Positions 8,061-16,745 of a stretch of 64,000 nt of DNA are shown in pieces. The DNA lies in contig CAZQLL010000001.1 of assembly GCA_964594125.1 (NCBI GenBank), forward strand, positions 1 through 64,000, read 5' to 3'. Within the stretch, counting starts at the first letter, position 1, and each line of letters starts with the position of its first letter. The position numbers and the translations under genes were made by a program. The notes under the pieces were generated by a model that ran no database searches, was not told the origin of the DNA, and saw nothing but the letters and a program-made list of their open reading frames with translations. Origin of the DNA: CAVRZJ01 sp964594125. GTDB lineage: Bacteria > Acidobacteriota > Thermoanaerobaculia > Thermoanaerobaculales > Thermoanaerobaculaceae.

Positions 8061-8980
8061 TGCACGACGCGGCGCAGCGCACCGGAGTGCTCGCGGCGGT
8101 GACGGCGTTCCTCATCTGGGGGACGTTCCCGCTGTACTGGAAGCAGCTCGCGGCGGTGCCGGCGCTCGAGATCGTGGCGCACCGCACGGCGTGGGGGTTC
8201 GTCGCCGTCGCCGCCTGGGTGACGTGGCGCCGCGAGTGGCGGCACGTGCGCGCGCTCGCGGCCAGCCCGCGCACGGTGCTGACGCTTGCCGCCAGCGCCA
8301 CGCTGATCGTCGCGAACTGGGGGATCTACGTGTGGGCCGTGAACCACGGCCAGATCGTCGAGTCGAGCCTCGGCTACTACATCAACCCGCTGGTCAACGT
8401 CGTGCTCGGCGTGGTGCTCCTGCACGAGCGGCTGGGGCGGGCGCGCCGCCTCGCAGTGGCGCTGGCGGCGGCCGGTGTCGCGATCCTGACGATCGGCTAC
8501 GGCCGCTTCCCGTGGATCTCGCTGGCGCTCGCCCTCACGTTCGGGTTCTACGGGCTGCTGCGCAAGCGGGTGGCGGCCGACGCGGTGCACGGGCTGCTGT
8601 ACGAGACCGCAATTCTGGCGCCGGCCGCCGCCGGTTACCTCGCCTGGCTCGCCTGGCACGGGCGGGGCGCGTTCGGCCTCGCGGGCCCGCACATCAACGC
8701 GCTGCTGGTGCTCGCGGGCGCCGTCACGGCGGTGCCGCTGGCGCTGTTCGCGGTCGGCGCCCGCAACCTGCCCCTCTCGACGCTTGGCATGTTCCAGTAC
8801 ATCTCGCCGACGTGCCAGTTCCTCCTCGCGGTGCTGCTCTACCGCGAGCCGTTCGGCGCCGCCCGCGCGGTGGCGTTCTCGTTCATCTGGGCGGCGCTTG
8901 CGGTGCTGACGTGGGACCTGCGGCGGCGGCTGCGGGCCATCCCCGTGCCCGCGCCGGGTGATATTCTCGAGACGCCATGA
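8060..8980 (+). CDS. rarD: RarD-type DMT-superfamily permease
   Basis: A 306-residue inner-membrane protein with about ten transmembrane helices. RarD hallmarks are FLIWGTFPLYWKQL near 17-30, IVAHRTAWGF near 40-49, NWGIYVWAVNHGQIVESSLGYY-like near 89-110 split across helices 3-4, and FQYISPTCQFLLA near 246-258. RarD proteins belong to the drug/metabolite transporter superfamily. The transported compound is unknown; chloramphenicol sensitivity was linked to one homologue. The ATG at 8060 overlaps the stop of the preceding small ORF, and its own stop overlaps the next gene's ATG (ATGA), so 7896-9669 is probably one operon. Confidence 0.9.
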   Translation: MHDAAQRTGVLAAVTAFLIWGTFPLYWKQLAAVPALEIVAHRTAWGFVAVAAWVTWRREWRHVRALAASPRTVLTLAASATLIVANWGIYVWAVNHGQIVESSLGYYINPLVNVVLGVVLLHERLGRARRLAVALAAAGVAILTIGYGRFPWISLALALTFGFYGLLRKRVAADAVHGLLYETAILAPAAAGYLAWLAWHGRGAFGLAGPHINALLVLAGAVTAVPLALFAVGARNLPLSTLGMFQYISPTCQFLLAVLLYREPFGAARAVAFSFIWAALAVLTWDLRRRLRAIPVPAPGDILETP

Positions 8981-9669
8981 GAACCGACTTCTCCCCCCTT
9001 CGCCCCCCGCTCGGCGGCGTCGCCGCGCTCGTCGCCGCCGCGCTCCTCCTCCCCGGCTGCAAGCTCGTGCGCGAGAAGTACTACAACGCGCTCGAGAAGG
9101 TCGGCATCGAGAAGCGCGAGCTGCTGGTGTCGCGCGTCGACAAGGCGCGCGAGGCGCAGGTCGAGGCGCAGCAGCAGTTCAAGGACGCCCTCGCGGAGTT
9201 CCAGGCTCTCGTCGGCTACCAGGGCGGCGACCTCGAGAAGAAGTACTCGAAGCTCTCGTCGGCGTACGAGGCGAGCGAGCACAAGGCCAACGAGGTGCGC
9301 GACCGCATCGCCAGGATCGAGCAGGTGGCGCAGTCGCTGTTCGCGGAGTGGCAGCGCGAGATCGCCCAGTTCCAGAACCAGCAGTACCGGCGGGAGAGCG
9401 AGCGGGAGCTGGCGGCGACGCGCCGGCGCACCGACCAGGTGGTCAAGGCGCTCAGGCGCTCGGCGGAGACGATGGACCCGGTGCTGCTCAAGCTGCGCGA
9501 CCAGGTGCTGTTCCTCAAGCACAACCTCAACGCTCGGGCGCTCGGGTCGCTGCCGGGCGCCGCGAAGAGCCTCGAGCTCGAGGTCTCCGGCCTGATCCAG
9601 CAGATGCAGGGCTCCATCGCCGAGGCCGAGAGCTACATCAGGGAGATGAAGGCGGCCGGCACGACGTAG
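8977..9669 (+). CDS. DUF2959-family lipoprotein, coiled coil
   Basis: A 230-residue predicted lipoprotein. After a hydrophobic leader, the lipobox LLPGC places the lipidated Cys at residue 28. The rest is almost entirely helical, with long charged heptad-like stretches (REAQVEAQQQFKDAL, EHKANEVRDRIARIEQ) typical of a coiled coil. KYYNALEKVGIEKRE just after the lipobox matches the DUF2959 family as I remember it. The function is unknown. Because +2 is Lys, retention in the inner or outer membrane cannot be predicted simply. The start overlaps the rarD stop by four bases. Confidence 0.85.
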   Translation: MRTDFSPLRPPLGGVAALVAAALLLPGCKLVREKYYNALEKVGIEKRELLVSRVDKAREAQVEAQQQFKDALAEFQALVGYQGGDLEKKYSKLSSAYEASEHKANEVRDRIARIEQVAQSLFAEWQREIAQFQNQQYRRESERELAATRRRTDQVVKALRRSAETMDPVLLKLRDQVLFLKHNLNARALGSLPGAAKSLELEVSGLIQQMQGSIAEAESYIREMKAAGTT

Positions 9670-9688
9670 CGGCCGCCGGGGAGGCTGC

Positions 9689-11041
9689 GTGGAGCGATCC
9701 GATCCCATCGCCTGCCCCGTGCCCGCGGCGCACCCCGGGCGCGGCGGCCGCCGCCCGCGGGCGGTCGCGCTCGCAGCCATCGCGCTCGTCGCCGTGGCGG
9801 CGTTCGCTGCCGCCGCCGGCGGCGCTGCGCGCACGCCGCGCCGGGCCCTGCGCGCGGCGCCGGCCGCTCCGGTGCTCGACCCGCCGCCGGGCGCCTATCA
9901 CGACACGGTCGCGGTGGCGCTCTCCTGCTTGACCGCCGGCGCGGTGATTCACTTCACGACCGACGGCAGCCAGCCGACCGCCGCATCCCCCGTCTACGAC
10001 GGCCACCCGATCGAGATCGCCAACCACGTCGCCGGTGGCAACGACCCGGATCCGGCCGACGCGTACGCACCGCTCGCCGCCGTTTCGGCGACCGTCCGCG
10101 CGGTGGCGATCCGGGCGGACGGTTCCGCGAGCGCCGTCGCCGGCGGGGACTATGTGATCGACCGGGTCGACGGCACGTTCGACATCCCGTACGACGCGCC
10201 GCCGGCGGCGGGAGGCAGCAAGCACCGGCTCGACGTCTACCAGCCGCACGGCCGGAGCGGTGCCACGGTGGTTCTCTTCATCCACGGCGGCGCCTGGATG
10301 CAGGGCGACAAGAACATCTACCTGGAGCTGGGCAACGTCTTCGCCGGCTACTACGGTCTGACGACCGTGATCGCCAACTACGAGCTCTCCGCCGACCCCT
10401 GGCACGCGGTGCACCCGGACCACGTCGAGGACGCCGCCAGGGCGTTCGCGTGGGTGTACCGCCACATCGCCGAGTACGGCGGCGACCCGTCGCGGATCTA
10501 CCTGTTCGGCCAGTCGGCCGGCGGCCACCTGGTCTCGCTGCTGGCGTCCGATCCCGCGTATCTCGCCGCCGAGGGCCTCGACACGTCGCTGATCCGCGGC
10601 GTGGTCACGATGAGCGGCGTCTACGACCTCTTCGACCTCGTGAAGTGGCCGGACAATCCGCTGGGGCTCTCCGCCGCCGAGGTCCTCGGCTACCGGACGC
10701 TCTTTGCGAACACGTTCGGCGGCTGGGATCTGAGCGTGCTCGACGGCGCCTCGCCCGCCGCCTTCGCCCGGACATCGATGCCCCCGTTCCGCATCATCTG
10801 CGCCTGGGAGGACATGCCCGGCTTCCCCGAGGAGGCGGCCGACTTCTTCGCCCTCGTCGCTTCACTGGGGCAGCCGTTCGTGGACCTCGTCAAGCTCGAG
10901 GAGAGCGACATCCCGGCCGAGGTGTTGGCGCTCCACCTTGGCGGCCACGTCGAGGAGATCGTCGCGATCAACACACGCAACCATGACAGCGCCTCGACGC
11001 GCGCGGTGGTCGACTTCATCGCCGCACGCCAGGGTCCCTGA
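9689..11041 (+). CDS. Exported HSL-like esterase with chitobiase-type beta-sandwich domain
   Basis: A 450-residue protein starting at GTG with GGGGAGG upstream. A transmembrane or signal segment covers about 25-45. Residues about 58-155 form a CHB_HEX_C-type beta-sandwich (IHFTTDGSQPTAASPVYDG). The catalytic domain follows: the HSL-family oxyanion motif FIHGGAWMQGDKN near 197, nucleophile elbow GQSAGG near 275, Asp region near 372 (CAWEDMPGF) and His of HLGGHVEEI near 418. It resembles carboxylesterases acting on esters at the cell surface. The added domain may bind a polymer. Nineteen bases separate it from the DUF2959 gene. Confidence 0.85.
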   Translation: MERSDPIACPVPAAHPGRGGRRPRAVALAAIALVAVAAFAAAAGGAARTPRRALRAAPAAPVLDPPPGAYHDTVAVALSCLTAGAVIHFTTDGSQPTAASPVYDGHPIEIANHVAGGNDPDPADAYAPLAAVSATVRAVAIRADGSASAVAGGDYVIDRVDGTFDIPYDAPPAAGGSKHRLDVYQPHGRSGATVVLFIHGGAWMQGDKNIYLELGNVFAGYYGLTTVIANYELSADPWHAVHPDHVEDAARAFAWVYRHIAEYGGDPSRIYLFGQSAGGHLVSLLASDPAYLAAEGLDTSLIRGVVTMSGVYDLFDLVKWPDNPLGLSAAEVLGYRTLFANTFGGWDLSVLDGASPAAFARTSMPPFRIICAWEDMPGFPEEAADFFALVASLGQPFVDLVKLEESDIPAEVLALHLGGHVEEIVAINTRNHDSASTRAVVDFIAARQGP

Positions 11042-11071
11042 AGGGGTTCCCTCGCCCGCCGCGGCGCCCGC

Positions 11072-11629
11072 TCAAGGTCTCACGAGCTCGGCCGACCGCG
11101 GGCGCCCGGGCACGGACCGGCGTGCGAGCGCAAAGCCGGCGGCCGCGGCGGCCGCCATCTGCGCGTCGAGCTCGGAGGCCGAGACATGGCCGGCCGGCTC
11201 GATCACCACGACGGCGGCGCCCGGCCGGCAGGCGGCGTGCAGCTCGGCGAAGAACGCCGCGGCGTCGGGCACCTCGTGCACCACGTGGATGGCGACGACG
11301 AGGTCGACCCGGCCGGCGAGGTCGCCGACGCCGAGGCCGGCGCCGGCCGCCAGCCGGGCGTCGATGCGGTCGGCCACGCCGGCGCGGCGCGCGCGCCCGC
11401 GCAGCCGCGCGAGCATGTGCTCCTGCACGTCCACCGCGACCACCCGCCCCGAGGCGCCCACCCGGCGCGCGATCTCGAGCGTGAAGAACCCCATCCCGCA
11501 TCCCGGCTCGAGCACCGTCATCCCCTCGCGGACGTACGGCGCGAGCATCGTGGCGGGGTCCTCCTTCAGGCGCCGCAGCGGGCTGAGCAGGAAGTACCCC
11601 AACCACCACGGGCAGACGCGGTGAGCCAT
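11072..11629 (-). CDS. Class I SAM-dependent methyltransferase
   Basis: A 185-residue enzyme from ATG 11629, which has GGAGG upstream; the longer frame to 11680 would run through the promoter region of the divergent SPFH gene. Motif I is LEPGCGMGFFTLEIA near 40-54, motif II VVAVDVQEHM near 64-73, and motif IV VDLVVAIHVVHEVP near 106-119. The N-terminus (CPWWLGYFLLSPLRRL) is hydrophobic. The pattern is of UbiE/Methyltransf_11-like enzymes. The substrate is unknown. Confidence 0.85.
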   Translation of the reverse strand: MAHRVCPWWLGYFLLSPLRRLKEDPATMLAPYVREGMTVLEPGCGMGFFTLEIARRVGASGRVVAVDVQEHMLARLRGRARRAGVADRIDARLAAGAGLGVGDLAGRVDLVVAIHVVHEVPDAAAFFAELHAACRPGAAVVVIEPAGHVSASELDAQMAAAAAAGFALARRSVPGRPRSAELVRP

Positions 11630-11665
11630 GCGGACCTCCAGTGCGCGTTGTACCACGGCCGACCC

Positions 11666-11691
11666 TTGACATGAAACCAACGTGATATCAC
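11666..11691 (+). promoter_or_regulatory. Promoter and palindromic operator of SPFH-Arc operon
   Basis: TTGACA at 11666-11671 is a consensus -35. Its downstream partner could be CACAAT at 11689-11694 (17-bp spacer). GTGATATCAC at 11682-11691 is a perfect 10-bp palindrome inside the spacer/-10 region, the right place for repression. The second gene of the operon encodes an Arc-type ribbon-helix-helix protein, a natural candidate to bind it. The start codon is about 30 bases downstream. Confidence 0.55.
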
Positions 11692-11719
11692 AATCGTATC
11701 AGTTGCCGAGGAGGAGGCC

Positions 11720-12616
11720 ATGAGCCACGAGAAGGAGCTGAACGTGACGTCGGGATGGGGGATGCTGGCGGTCAACGTGCTGATGTACCTGGCGGTGGTG
11801 CCGCTGTTCGTGGTCGCGGTGATCGCCCTGAAAGACCACCGGGGACTGCTCGGCGGCCTCGAGATGGGCAGCTCGGTGGTGCTGCTGATCGCCGCCATGA
11901 TCGTCTCGAACGGGTTCGTCATCCTGACGCCCAACGAGGCCGGGGTGATCGTGCTGTTCGGCCGCTACCTCGGCACCGTCAAGCGCAACGGGTTCTTCTT
12001 CGTCAACCCGTTCGCCGCCAAGAGGAAGGTTTCGCTGCGGGCGCACAACCTCAACGGCGAGCGCCTGAAGGTGAACGACAAGGCCGGCAACCCGATCGAG
12101 ATCGCGGCGGTCGTGGTGTGGCGGGTCAAGGACACGTTCGCCGCCTGCTTCGACGTCGAGAGCTACGGCGAGTACGTCAAGACGCAGAGCGAGTCGGCGC
12201 TGCGCCACCTCGCGTCGAGCTACCCGTACGACTCGTGGGAGGAGGACGACGACACGGCGATCTCGCTGCGCGCCAACATCGACGAGGTCTCCGAGGCGCT
12301 CGAGCGCGAGCTCGGGCAGCGGCTCGCCAAGGCCGGGGTCGAGGTGCAGGAGGCGCGGCTGTCGCACCTCGCCTACGCCTCGGAGATCGCGGGAGCGATG
12401 CTGCAGCGGCAGCAGGCGTCGGCGATCATCGCGGCGCGGCGCAAGATCGTCGACGGCGCGGTCGGCATGGTGCAGATGGCGCTCGCCAAGCTCTCCGCCG
12501 AGCACGTCGTCGAGCTCGACGCCGAGCGCAAGGCCGCGATGGTCTCCAACCTGCTCGTCGTGCTCTGCGGCGAGCGCGAGGCGCACCCGGTGATCAACGC
12601 GGGGACGATCTACTAG
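11720..12616 (+). CDS. SPFH/band-7 domain membrane protein (slipin-like)
   Basis: A 298-residue protein with two N-terminal membrane segments (about 14-37 and 51-68) and then an SPFH domain over about 75-240: TPNEAGVIVLFGRYLGT, NGFFFVNPF, EIAAVVVWRVKDT. A short C-terminal helix follows. Slipins and stomatin-like proteins form membrane-bound oligomeric scaffolds; bacterial roles are mostly unclear. ATG 11720 follows GAGGAGG. The downstream Arc-like gene overlaps its stop by one base. The QRQQASAIIAARRKIVDGA segment near 231-249 is the typical end of this subgroup. Confidence 0.9.
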   Translation: MSHEKELNVTSGWGMLAVNVLMYLAVVPLFVVAVIALKDHRGLLGGLEMGSSVVLLIAAMIVSNGFVILTPNEAGVIVLFGRYLGTVKRNGFFFVNPFAAKRKVSLRAHNLNGERLKVNDKAGNPIEIAAVVVWRVKDTFAACFDVESYGEYVKTQSESALRHLASSYPYDSWEEDDDTAISLRANIDEVSEALERELGQRLAKAGVEVQEARLSHLAYASEIAGAMLQRQQASAIIAARRKIVDGAVGMVQMALAKLSAEHVVELDAERKAAMVSNLLVVLCGEREAHPVINAGTIY

Positions 12617-12807
12617 TGGAGAGAAAGCAGTTCCCGCTGCGCCTGCCGCCCGACCTCTGGGCCGAGCTCGAGCGCTGGGCCGCCGACGAGCTGCGCAGCG
12701 TCAACGGACAGATCGAGTACCTGCTTCGCGAGGCGGTGCGCCGCCGCCTTGGCCGCCCGCCCGGCGCTATCGCCGGCGGGCGGCCAGGCTCTCGCGGGCC
12801 AGGGTGA
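12616..12807 (+). CDS. Arc-family ribbon-helix-helix DNA-binding protein
   Basis: A 63-residue protein starting at GTG 12616, which shares its G with the TAG stop of the SPFH gene (TAGTG). Residues 1-48 fit a ribbon-helix-helix fold: strand KQFPLRLP, helix PDLWAELERWAADEL, then SVNGQIEYLLREAVRRRL. Arc-type proteins bind palindromes as dimers. The operon's promoter contains the perfect palindrome GTGATATCAC, so autoregulation is likely (inference). The 3' end overlaps the convergent peptidase gene by 41 bases. The last 15 residues are low-complexity and may not matter. Confidence 0.75.
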   Translation: MERKQFPLRLPPDLWAELERWAADELRSVNGQIEYLLREAVRRRLGRPPGAIAGGRPGSRGPG

Positions 12808-14290
12808 CCAGCTCCCAGTACGGCGGCCGGTAGCCGCGCTCCGAGGCGACCGACGCGGCGCGCGCCATGACGTCAGCCGCCAGCGCCCCGTGCAGCTCGG
12901 CGAGCCGACGGGCGCGCAACGCCGCCGCCGCGCTCATCCCCTCCGGCACCGGCCCCACCCGCCCGGCGAGGTTGAGCGCGGTGCTGTACGCCTTGGCGAG
13001 GCGCGCGGCCGGGAGCAGCGCCCGCGTGTGATCGAGAGGCATCCCTTCCTCGGCCGCCGCGAGCAGCGCGTCGACGGCCGCGTTGTCGACGTGGTCCTTG
13101 AGCAGGACCTCGGGGTCGCGCCACTCGGCGACGACGACGAGCTGCGGGTCGTACTCGAGGTCCGAGGGCTCCTGCGTCACGAGGTGGCGCACGCCGAACG
13201 CCGCGAGCCAGCGCGCCGTTCCCGGCGTCGAGACGCGCGAGAGCGCGCTCCACAGCGTCACTCCGTGCGCCGCGTACGCCGCCGACGCGACCTCGGAGCA
13301 GAACATCCTCGCCGGATCGCGCCAGTCCATCGCGAAGTCGTACGGGATGTGGCGCCGGCGCGCCGCGGCGAGCGCCGCGGTGGCGGCGCGGTGCGGCAGC
13401 AGCGGATCGCGCGCGAGCGCCGGGTGGTCGGCGCGCGCGCGCAGCACCATGATGCGCAGCTTGACGTCGGCGAGGTACGCCGCCGGCGTCGCGACCGCGA
13501 CCCCGCGCTCGATGTGCGACTCGACCACCGCCGCCTCCCCCGACTCCGCGACGTGCAGCAGCGCGACGTGCGAGAAGTTGCCGGGGTAGTCGTTGCCGCG
13601 CGCGATCAGCGCCGAGGTCGGCGCGCCGCCGCGCGACACCAGGAGGTCGCCCGAGCGCAGCTCGACGCCGCGGAAGCGCGCCGCCGGCGCCGCCGAGCGC
13701 TCGGCGGTGCCGGGAAGCAGCGCCTCCACGACCTCCGGCGGCGCCTGCAGCATCGCCTCCTCGAGCGCGGCACGGCTGCCGTACAGCAGCCGGTACAGGC
13801 GGTCGCGCGTCGCCAGGTCGTCGGCGGGCCACCCGCGCGACTGCTCCTTCACCGCGGCCCGCAGCGCGGCGACCAGCCGCGCGTACTCGCCGAGGTGCGC
13901 CGGGCACGCGGCGACGTCGGCGCCGAGCACGAACAGCGCGCGCTCGAGCGCCGCGAGCTCCGGAGCGTCGACCGCCACCTGGCGTCCGGCGAGCGCCGCG
14001 ACGCGGCCGCGCGCGCCGGCGATGCCGGCCGCGACCGCCGGGGCGGCCGCTCCGCAGCCGCCGGCCCGCGTCTCCTCGAAGCGAGCCGCCAGCGCCTGCC
14101 ACAGGGCGTCCTCGCCCCATACGAAGGGCCGCCCGGCCGGCAGCTCCGGCAGTGCCGGCTCACGCTCCGGCACGCACAGCACGGCGACGAGCGCGATCGC
14201 GGCGATCGCGAGCCACATCCCGGCACGGCGGCGCCGGGGCCGGCGGCCCACGTCGCCGGCGCTCGCGCAGCGGCGGCTACCGATGTGCAC
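12767..14290 (-). CDS. YiiX/YebB-like permuted papain-fold enzyme (C92/NlpC-P60 superfamily)
   Basis: A 507-residue protein with a membrane anchor at about 24-40 (MWLAIAAIALVAVLCV). The catalytic domain is in the second half: GDLLVSRGG, then NFSHVALLHV with the predicted catalytic His near 240, and MFCSEVASAAY with the catalytic Cys near 323, the circularly permuted order of YiiX-type amidases. The first 200 residues are helical with no clear family. The natural substrate is unknown; relatives act on cell-wall peptides or lipids. The GTG start overlaps the preceding small membrane-protein gene by 14 bases, so the two are probably co-transcribed. Confidence 0.75.
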   Translation of the reverse strand: MHIGSRRCASAGDVGRRPRRRRAGMWLAIAAIALVAVLCVPEREPALPELPAGRPFVWGEDALWQALAARFEETRAGGCGAAAPAVAAGIAGARGRVAALAGRQVAVDAPELAALERALFVLGADVAACPAHLGEYARLVAALRAAVKEQSRGWPADDLATRDRLYRLLYGSRAALEEAMLQAPPEVVEALLPGTAERSAAPAARFRGVELRSGDLLVSRGGAPTSALIARGNDYPGNFSHVALLHVAESGEAAVVESHIERGVAVATPAAYLADVKLRIMVLRARADHPALARDPLLPHRAATAALAAARRRHIPYDFAMDWRDPARMFCSEVASAAYAAHGVTLWSALSRVSTPGTARWLAAFGVRHLVTQEPSDLEYDPQLVVVAEWRDPEVLLKDHVDNAAVDALLAAAEEGMPLDHTRALLPAARLAKAYSTALNLAGRVGPVPEGMSAAAALRARRLAELHGALAADVMARAASVASERGYRPPYWELVTLARESLAARRR

Positions 14291-14660
14291 GCGCCGCCGA
14301 TCCGCCCGCGTCCGCCCGCAGCGCCAGCGCCGTCCACAGCGCGCCGGCGAAGTCCACCACGCCGAAAAGGGCGAGCGGGGGCGCCGCCAGCCGGAGCAGC
14401 ACGAAGGCGGCGAAGAACAGCATGACCGCCGTCCGCACCGCCACGGTCCAGCGCATGAACTCGCGCACGCCGGCGCGCGCGGCGAGGGTGTAGTAGGTGG
14501 CGATGCAGAGCACGAGGACGCCGGCGACGCGGATCCACACCTCGTTCGTCGGCGGCATCAGGCTCAGGCGCAGGAAGGCGTTGGGGACGGCCGCGAGAAG
14601 CGCCCCGACGACGTACAGGTAGATCCCGAACACGAAGACGCTGACGGCGGCTCGGCTCAT
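14277..14660 (-). CDS. Small four-helix membrane protein
   Basis: A 127-residue integral membrane protein with about four helices: 5-24, 41-60 (WIRVAGVLVLCIATYYTLAA), 72-92 and 98-118. The ATG at 14660 follows CGGAGGAG. The pattern (VWIRV.G....YY...AR, then FG.VDF.GALWTAL) is seen in uncharacterised bacterial membrane proteins; I cannot name a function. It is the first gene of a two-gene unit with the YiiX-like enzyme, whose start overlaps its end. Confidence 0.75.
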   Translation of the reverse strand: MSRAAVSVFVFGIYLYVVGALLAAVPNAFLRLSLMPPTNEVWIRVAGVLVLCIATYYTLAARAGVREFMRWTVAVRTAVMLFFAAFVLLRLAAPPLALFGVVDFAGALWTALALRADAGGSAARAHR

Positions 14661-14762
14661 GCGTGCTCCTCCGCGTGTTGCCGCCATGGTAACGCACCGG
14701 GCGACGGCGGAATGGAGAGTCGTGCCGCGCGCGTTGCATCGGACGATCCGTACGGAGGACGC

Positions 14763-15749
14763 GTGCGACCCTGCCTTCGCGCTGCCGCTGTCTCACTGCT
14801 GTGCGCCGCCGGCGCCGGCGCCGCCGACGAGCTGGTCGGCACCCTGACCGTCCACGGCAAGCCGACCGTGCTCAGGCACGTCGCAGCCGCGGTGCAGAAC
14901 GACCCGGGCGACCCGCAGCGCTCGTGGCTGGTGATCCTCGCCAGCGACGTGCCGGTAGCGGCGGCCGACCGTACGCCGGCGCGGCTCGCCGAGCTCGCGG
15001 CCGCCGGCTCTCTCAAGGCGGTGCGCATGCTCTGGCTCGAGGGGTTCGACACCGTCTACGCGGTCCCGTACCACCAGGCGCTCGCCCAGAGCGGCCGCCG
15101 CGGCCCCGAGCACCCGTCGCTCTCCCTCGACCGCTACGACGAGGGCCGCTTCGCCGGCACCATCACGTCGAAGATGATGGGCCAGACGTGGTTCTTCCAG
15201 GCGCAGGTGAAGGCCGCCGTGGCGCGCGGCGGCGTGGTGGAGATCGAGCCCGAGGCCGCCGAGGAAGAGCCGCTCGCCGGCGCGCCTCCGGGGGACGAGA
15301 CGACCGCGAAGAAGCTCGCCCTCGCCCGCCTCGGCTACGAGTACACGGAGGAGATGTTCGAGCACGCGATCCGCGACAGCAGCGTCGAGGCGGTCTCGCT
15401 GTTCCTCGCGCTCGGCATGCCCGCCAACACCAAGGCGCCCGCCGCCGGGCAGCCGCTGGCGGCGGCGGTCACCCAGTGCGCCTACCAGCACGAGGCCGAG
15501 GCGCTCGCGATGGCGAAGCTGCTGCTTGCCGCCGGGGCGGAGGTTGACGCCGGCGCCAGGGACGGCGTCACGCCGCTGCTCAGCGCCGCCCAGCACTGCT
15601 CCGGCGCCGAGGTTGTCGAGCTGCTGATCGCAGCCGGGGCGAACGTCAACACCAGGGCGCCGGGCGGGGCGACCCCGCTGATGTTCGCCAAGATCTTCGG
15701 CCGCGCCGAGGCCGAGGCGGCGCTGCGCAGGGCCGGCGCGCGCGACTGA
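14763..15749 (+). CDS. Exported ankyrin-repeat protein
   Basis: A 328-residue protein starting at GTG with CGGAGGAC upstream. Residues 1-20 are a signal peptide (ends AGAGAADE). Residues 21-165 form an unassigned beta-rich domain (LVGTLTVHGKPTVLRHV; KMMGQTWFFQAQVKAAV). The C-terminal 130 residues hold ankyrin repeats: EALAMAKLLLAAGAEVDAGA, DGVTPLLSAAQ, VVELLIAAGANVN. Ankyrin arrays bind protein partners, so a periplasmic or surface scaffold or inhibitor role is likely, but no partner is visible. It is divergent from the small membrane-protein operon. Confidence 0.8.
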   Translation: MRPCLRAAAVSLLCAAGAGAADELVGTLTVHGKPTVLRHVAAAVQNDPGDPQRSWLVILASDVPVAAADRTPARLAELAAAGSLKAVRMLWLEGFDTVYAVPYHQALAQSGRRGPEHPSLSLDRYDEGRFAGTITSKMMGQTWFFQAQVKAAVARGGVVEIEPEAAEEEPLAGAPPGDETTAKKLALARLGYEYTEEMFEHAIRDSSVEAVSLFLALGMPANTKAPAAGQPLAAAVTQCAYQHEAEALAMAKLLLAAGAEVDAGARDGVTPLLSAAQHCSGAEVVELLIAAGANVNTRAPGGATPLMFAKIFGRAEAEAALRRAGARD

Positions 15750-15896
15750 AAGCAGCGGCAGCCCGGCGAACCGCCGTGCGGCGCTGCGATCGGTTGACCC
15801 GCGGGCGTTGCCGCGCGGTGAAGCGGAGGATGGCGCGCGCAGCGGCCGCACCGCCGCCGGCGGCGCGCGTCACCCGGAGGAAGGTCGAGCACGAGC

Positions 15897-16745
15897 TCAG
15901 GCGAGGAACGCGAGGAGTCGCTCGCGGAAGCCGGGCTCGAGGTGAACGTCCGAGTGCCCCCGGCCGGGAATCACCCACAGGCTCGCGCGTTCGCCGGCGG
16001 CCGCCTTGAGGCGGTGCGCGTGCGCCACCGGCACCACCGTGTCGGCGTCGCCGTGGACCAGCAGGAAGCGTGCCGCGGCGCGTGCGATCACCGCCTCGGG
16101 GGCGATGTCGCGGAAGCGCGCGCCGACGCGCCACTCCATGAAGCGGAACGCCAGCGGCAACGCCGGAGCGACGAGCCACTGCCAGCGGCCGAAGGTGATC
16201 ATCGCGTCGCGCGGGTCGGCGAATGCGCCGGCGGTCACCACCGCCCGGATGCGGTGGTCGTGCGCCGCCGCGTGGATCGCCGCGCTGCCGCCGATCGACA
16301 GGCCGAGCACAGCGACGCGCTCCGGGTCGACGTCGGGGCGCGCGGCGACGAGCGCGACCGCGGCGCGGATATCCTCGGAGAACTTGGGCATCGAGGCGTG
16401 GCCGTCGGGATCCGAGAGGCCGTGGTGGCGCGCGTCGAAGGCGAGCAGGTGGCAGCCGGCCGGGTGCAGCATGCCGACGTACGGCAGCATGCGCTCGACG
16501 TTGCGCCCCCAGCCGTGCACGAGGAGCACGACCGGGGAGCGGCCGGGGCGGCCGCCCGGCACCCACCAGCCGTGCAGCGAGAGCCCGCGCGCCGTCGGGA
16601 ACCTGATGTCCTCGAATGGGATCCCGATGTCCGCCGGGGTGCGCGCCGGCGCCTTCCGCGGGTTGCGCCACGCCGCCACCAGGGCCGCCAGGATCCCCAC
16701 CTGATACAGCACCGCCGCACCCACCGCCGCGAGCACCCACATCAT
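15897..16745 (-). CDS. Membrane-anchored alpha/beta hydrolase
   Basis: A 282-residue protein from ATG 16745. Residues 1-22 form a single hydrophobic anchor (MMWVLAAVGAAVLYQVGILAA). The hydrolase domain has VLLVHGWGRNVERM near 73, ARHHGLSDPDG near 105, the elbow GLSIGGSAA near 147 and a C-terminal GRGHSDVHLEP with the catalytic His. A conserved FLLVHGDADTVVP near 222 carries the acid. This layout fits serine aminopeptidase-like/dienelactone-hydrolase-like proteins. The specificity is unknown. A start 66 bases earlier is possible but lacks a hydrophobic start. Confidence 0.82.
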   Translation of the reverse strand: MMWVLAAVGAAVLYQVGILAALVAAWRNPRKAPARTPADIGIPFEDIRFPTARGLSLHGWWVPGGRPGRSPVVLLVHGWGRNVERMLPYVGMLHPAGCHLLAFDARHHGLSDPDGHASMPKFSEDIRAAVALVAARPDVDPERVAVLGLSIGGSAAIHAAAHDHRIRAVVTAGAFADPRDAMITFGRWQWLVAPALPLAFRFMEWRVGARFRDIAPEAVIARAAARFLLVHGDADTVVPVAHAHRLKAAAGERASLWVIPGRGHSDVHLEPGFRERLLAFLA

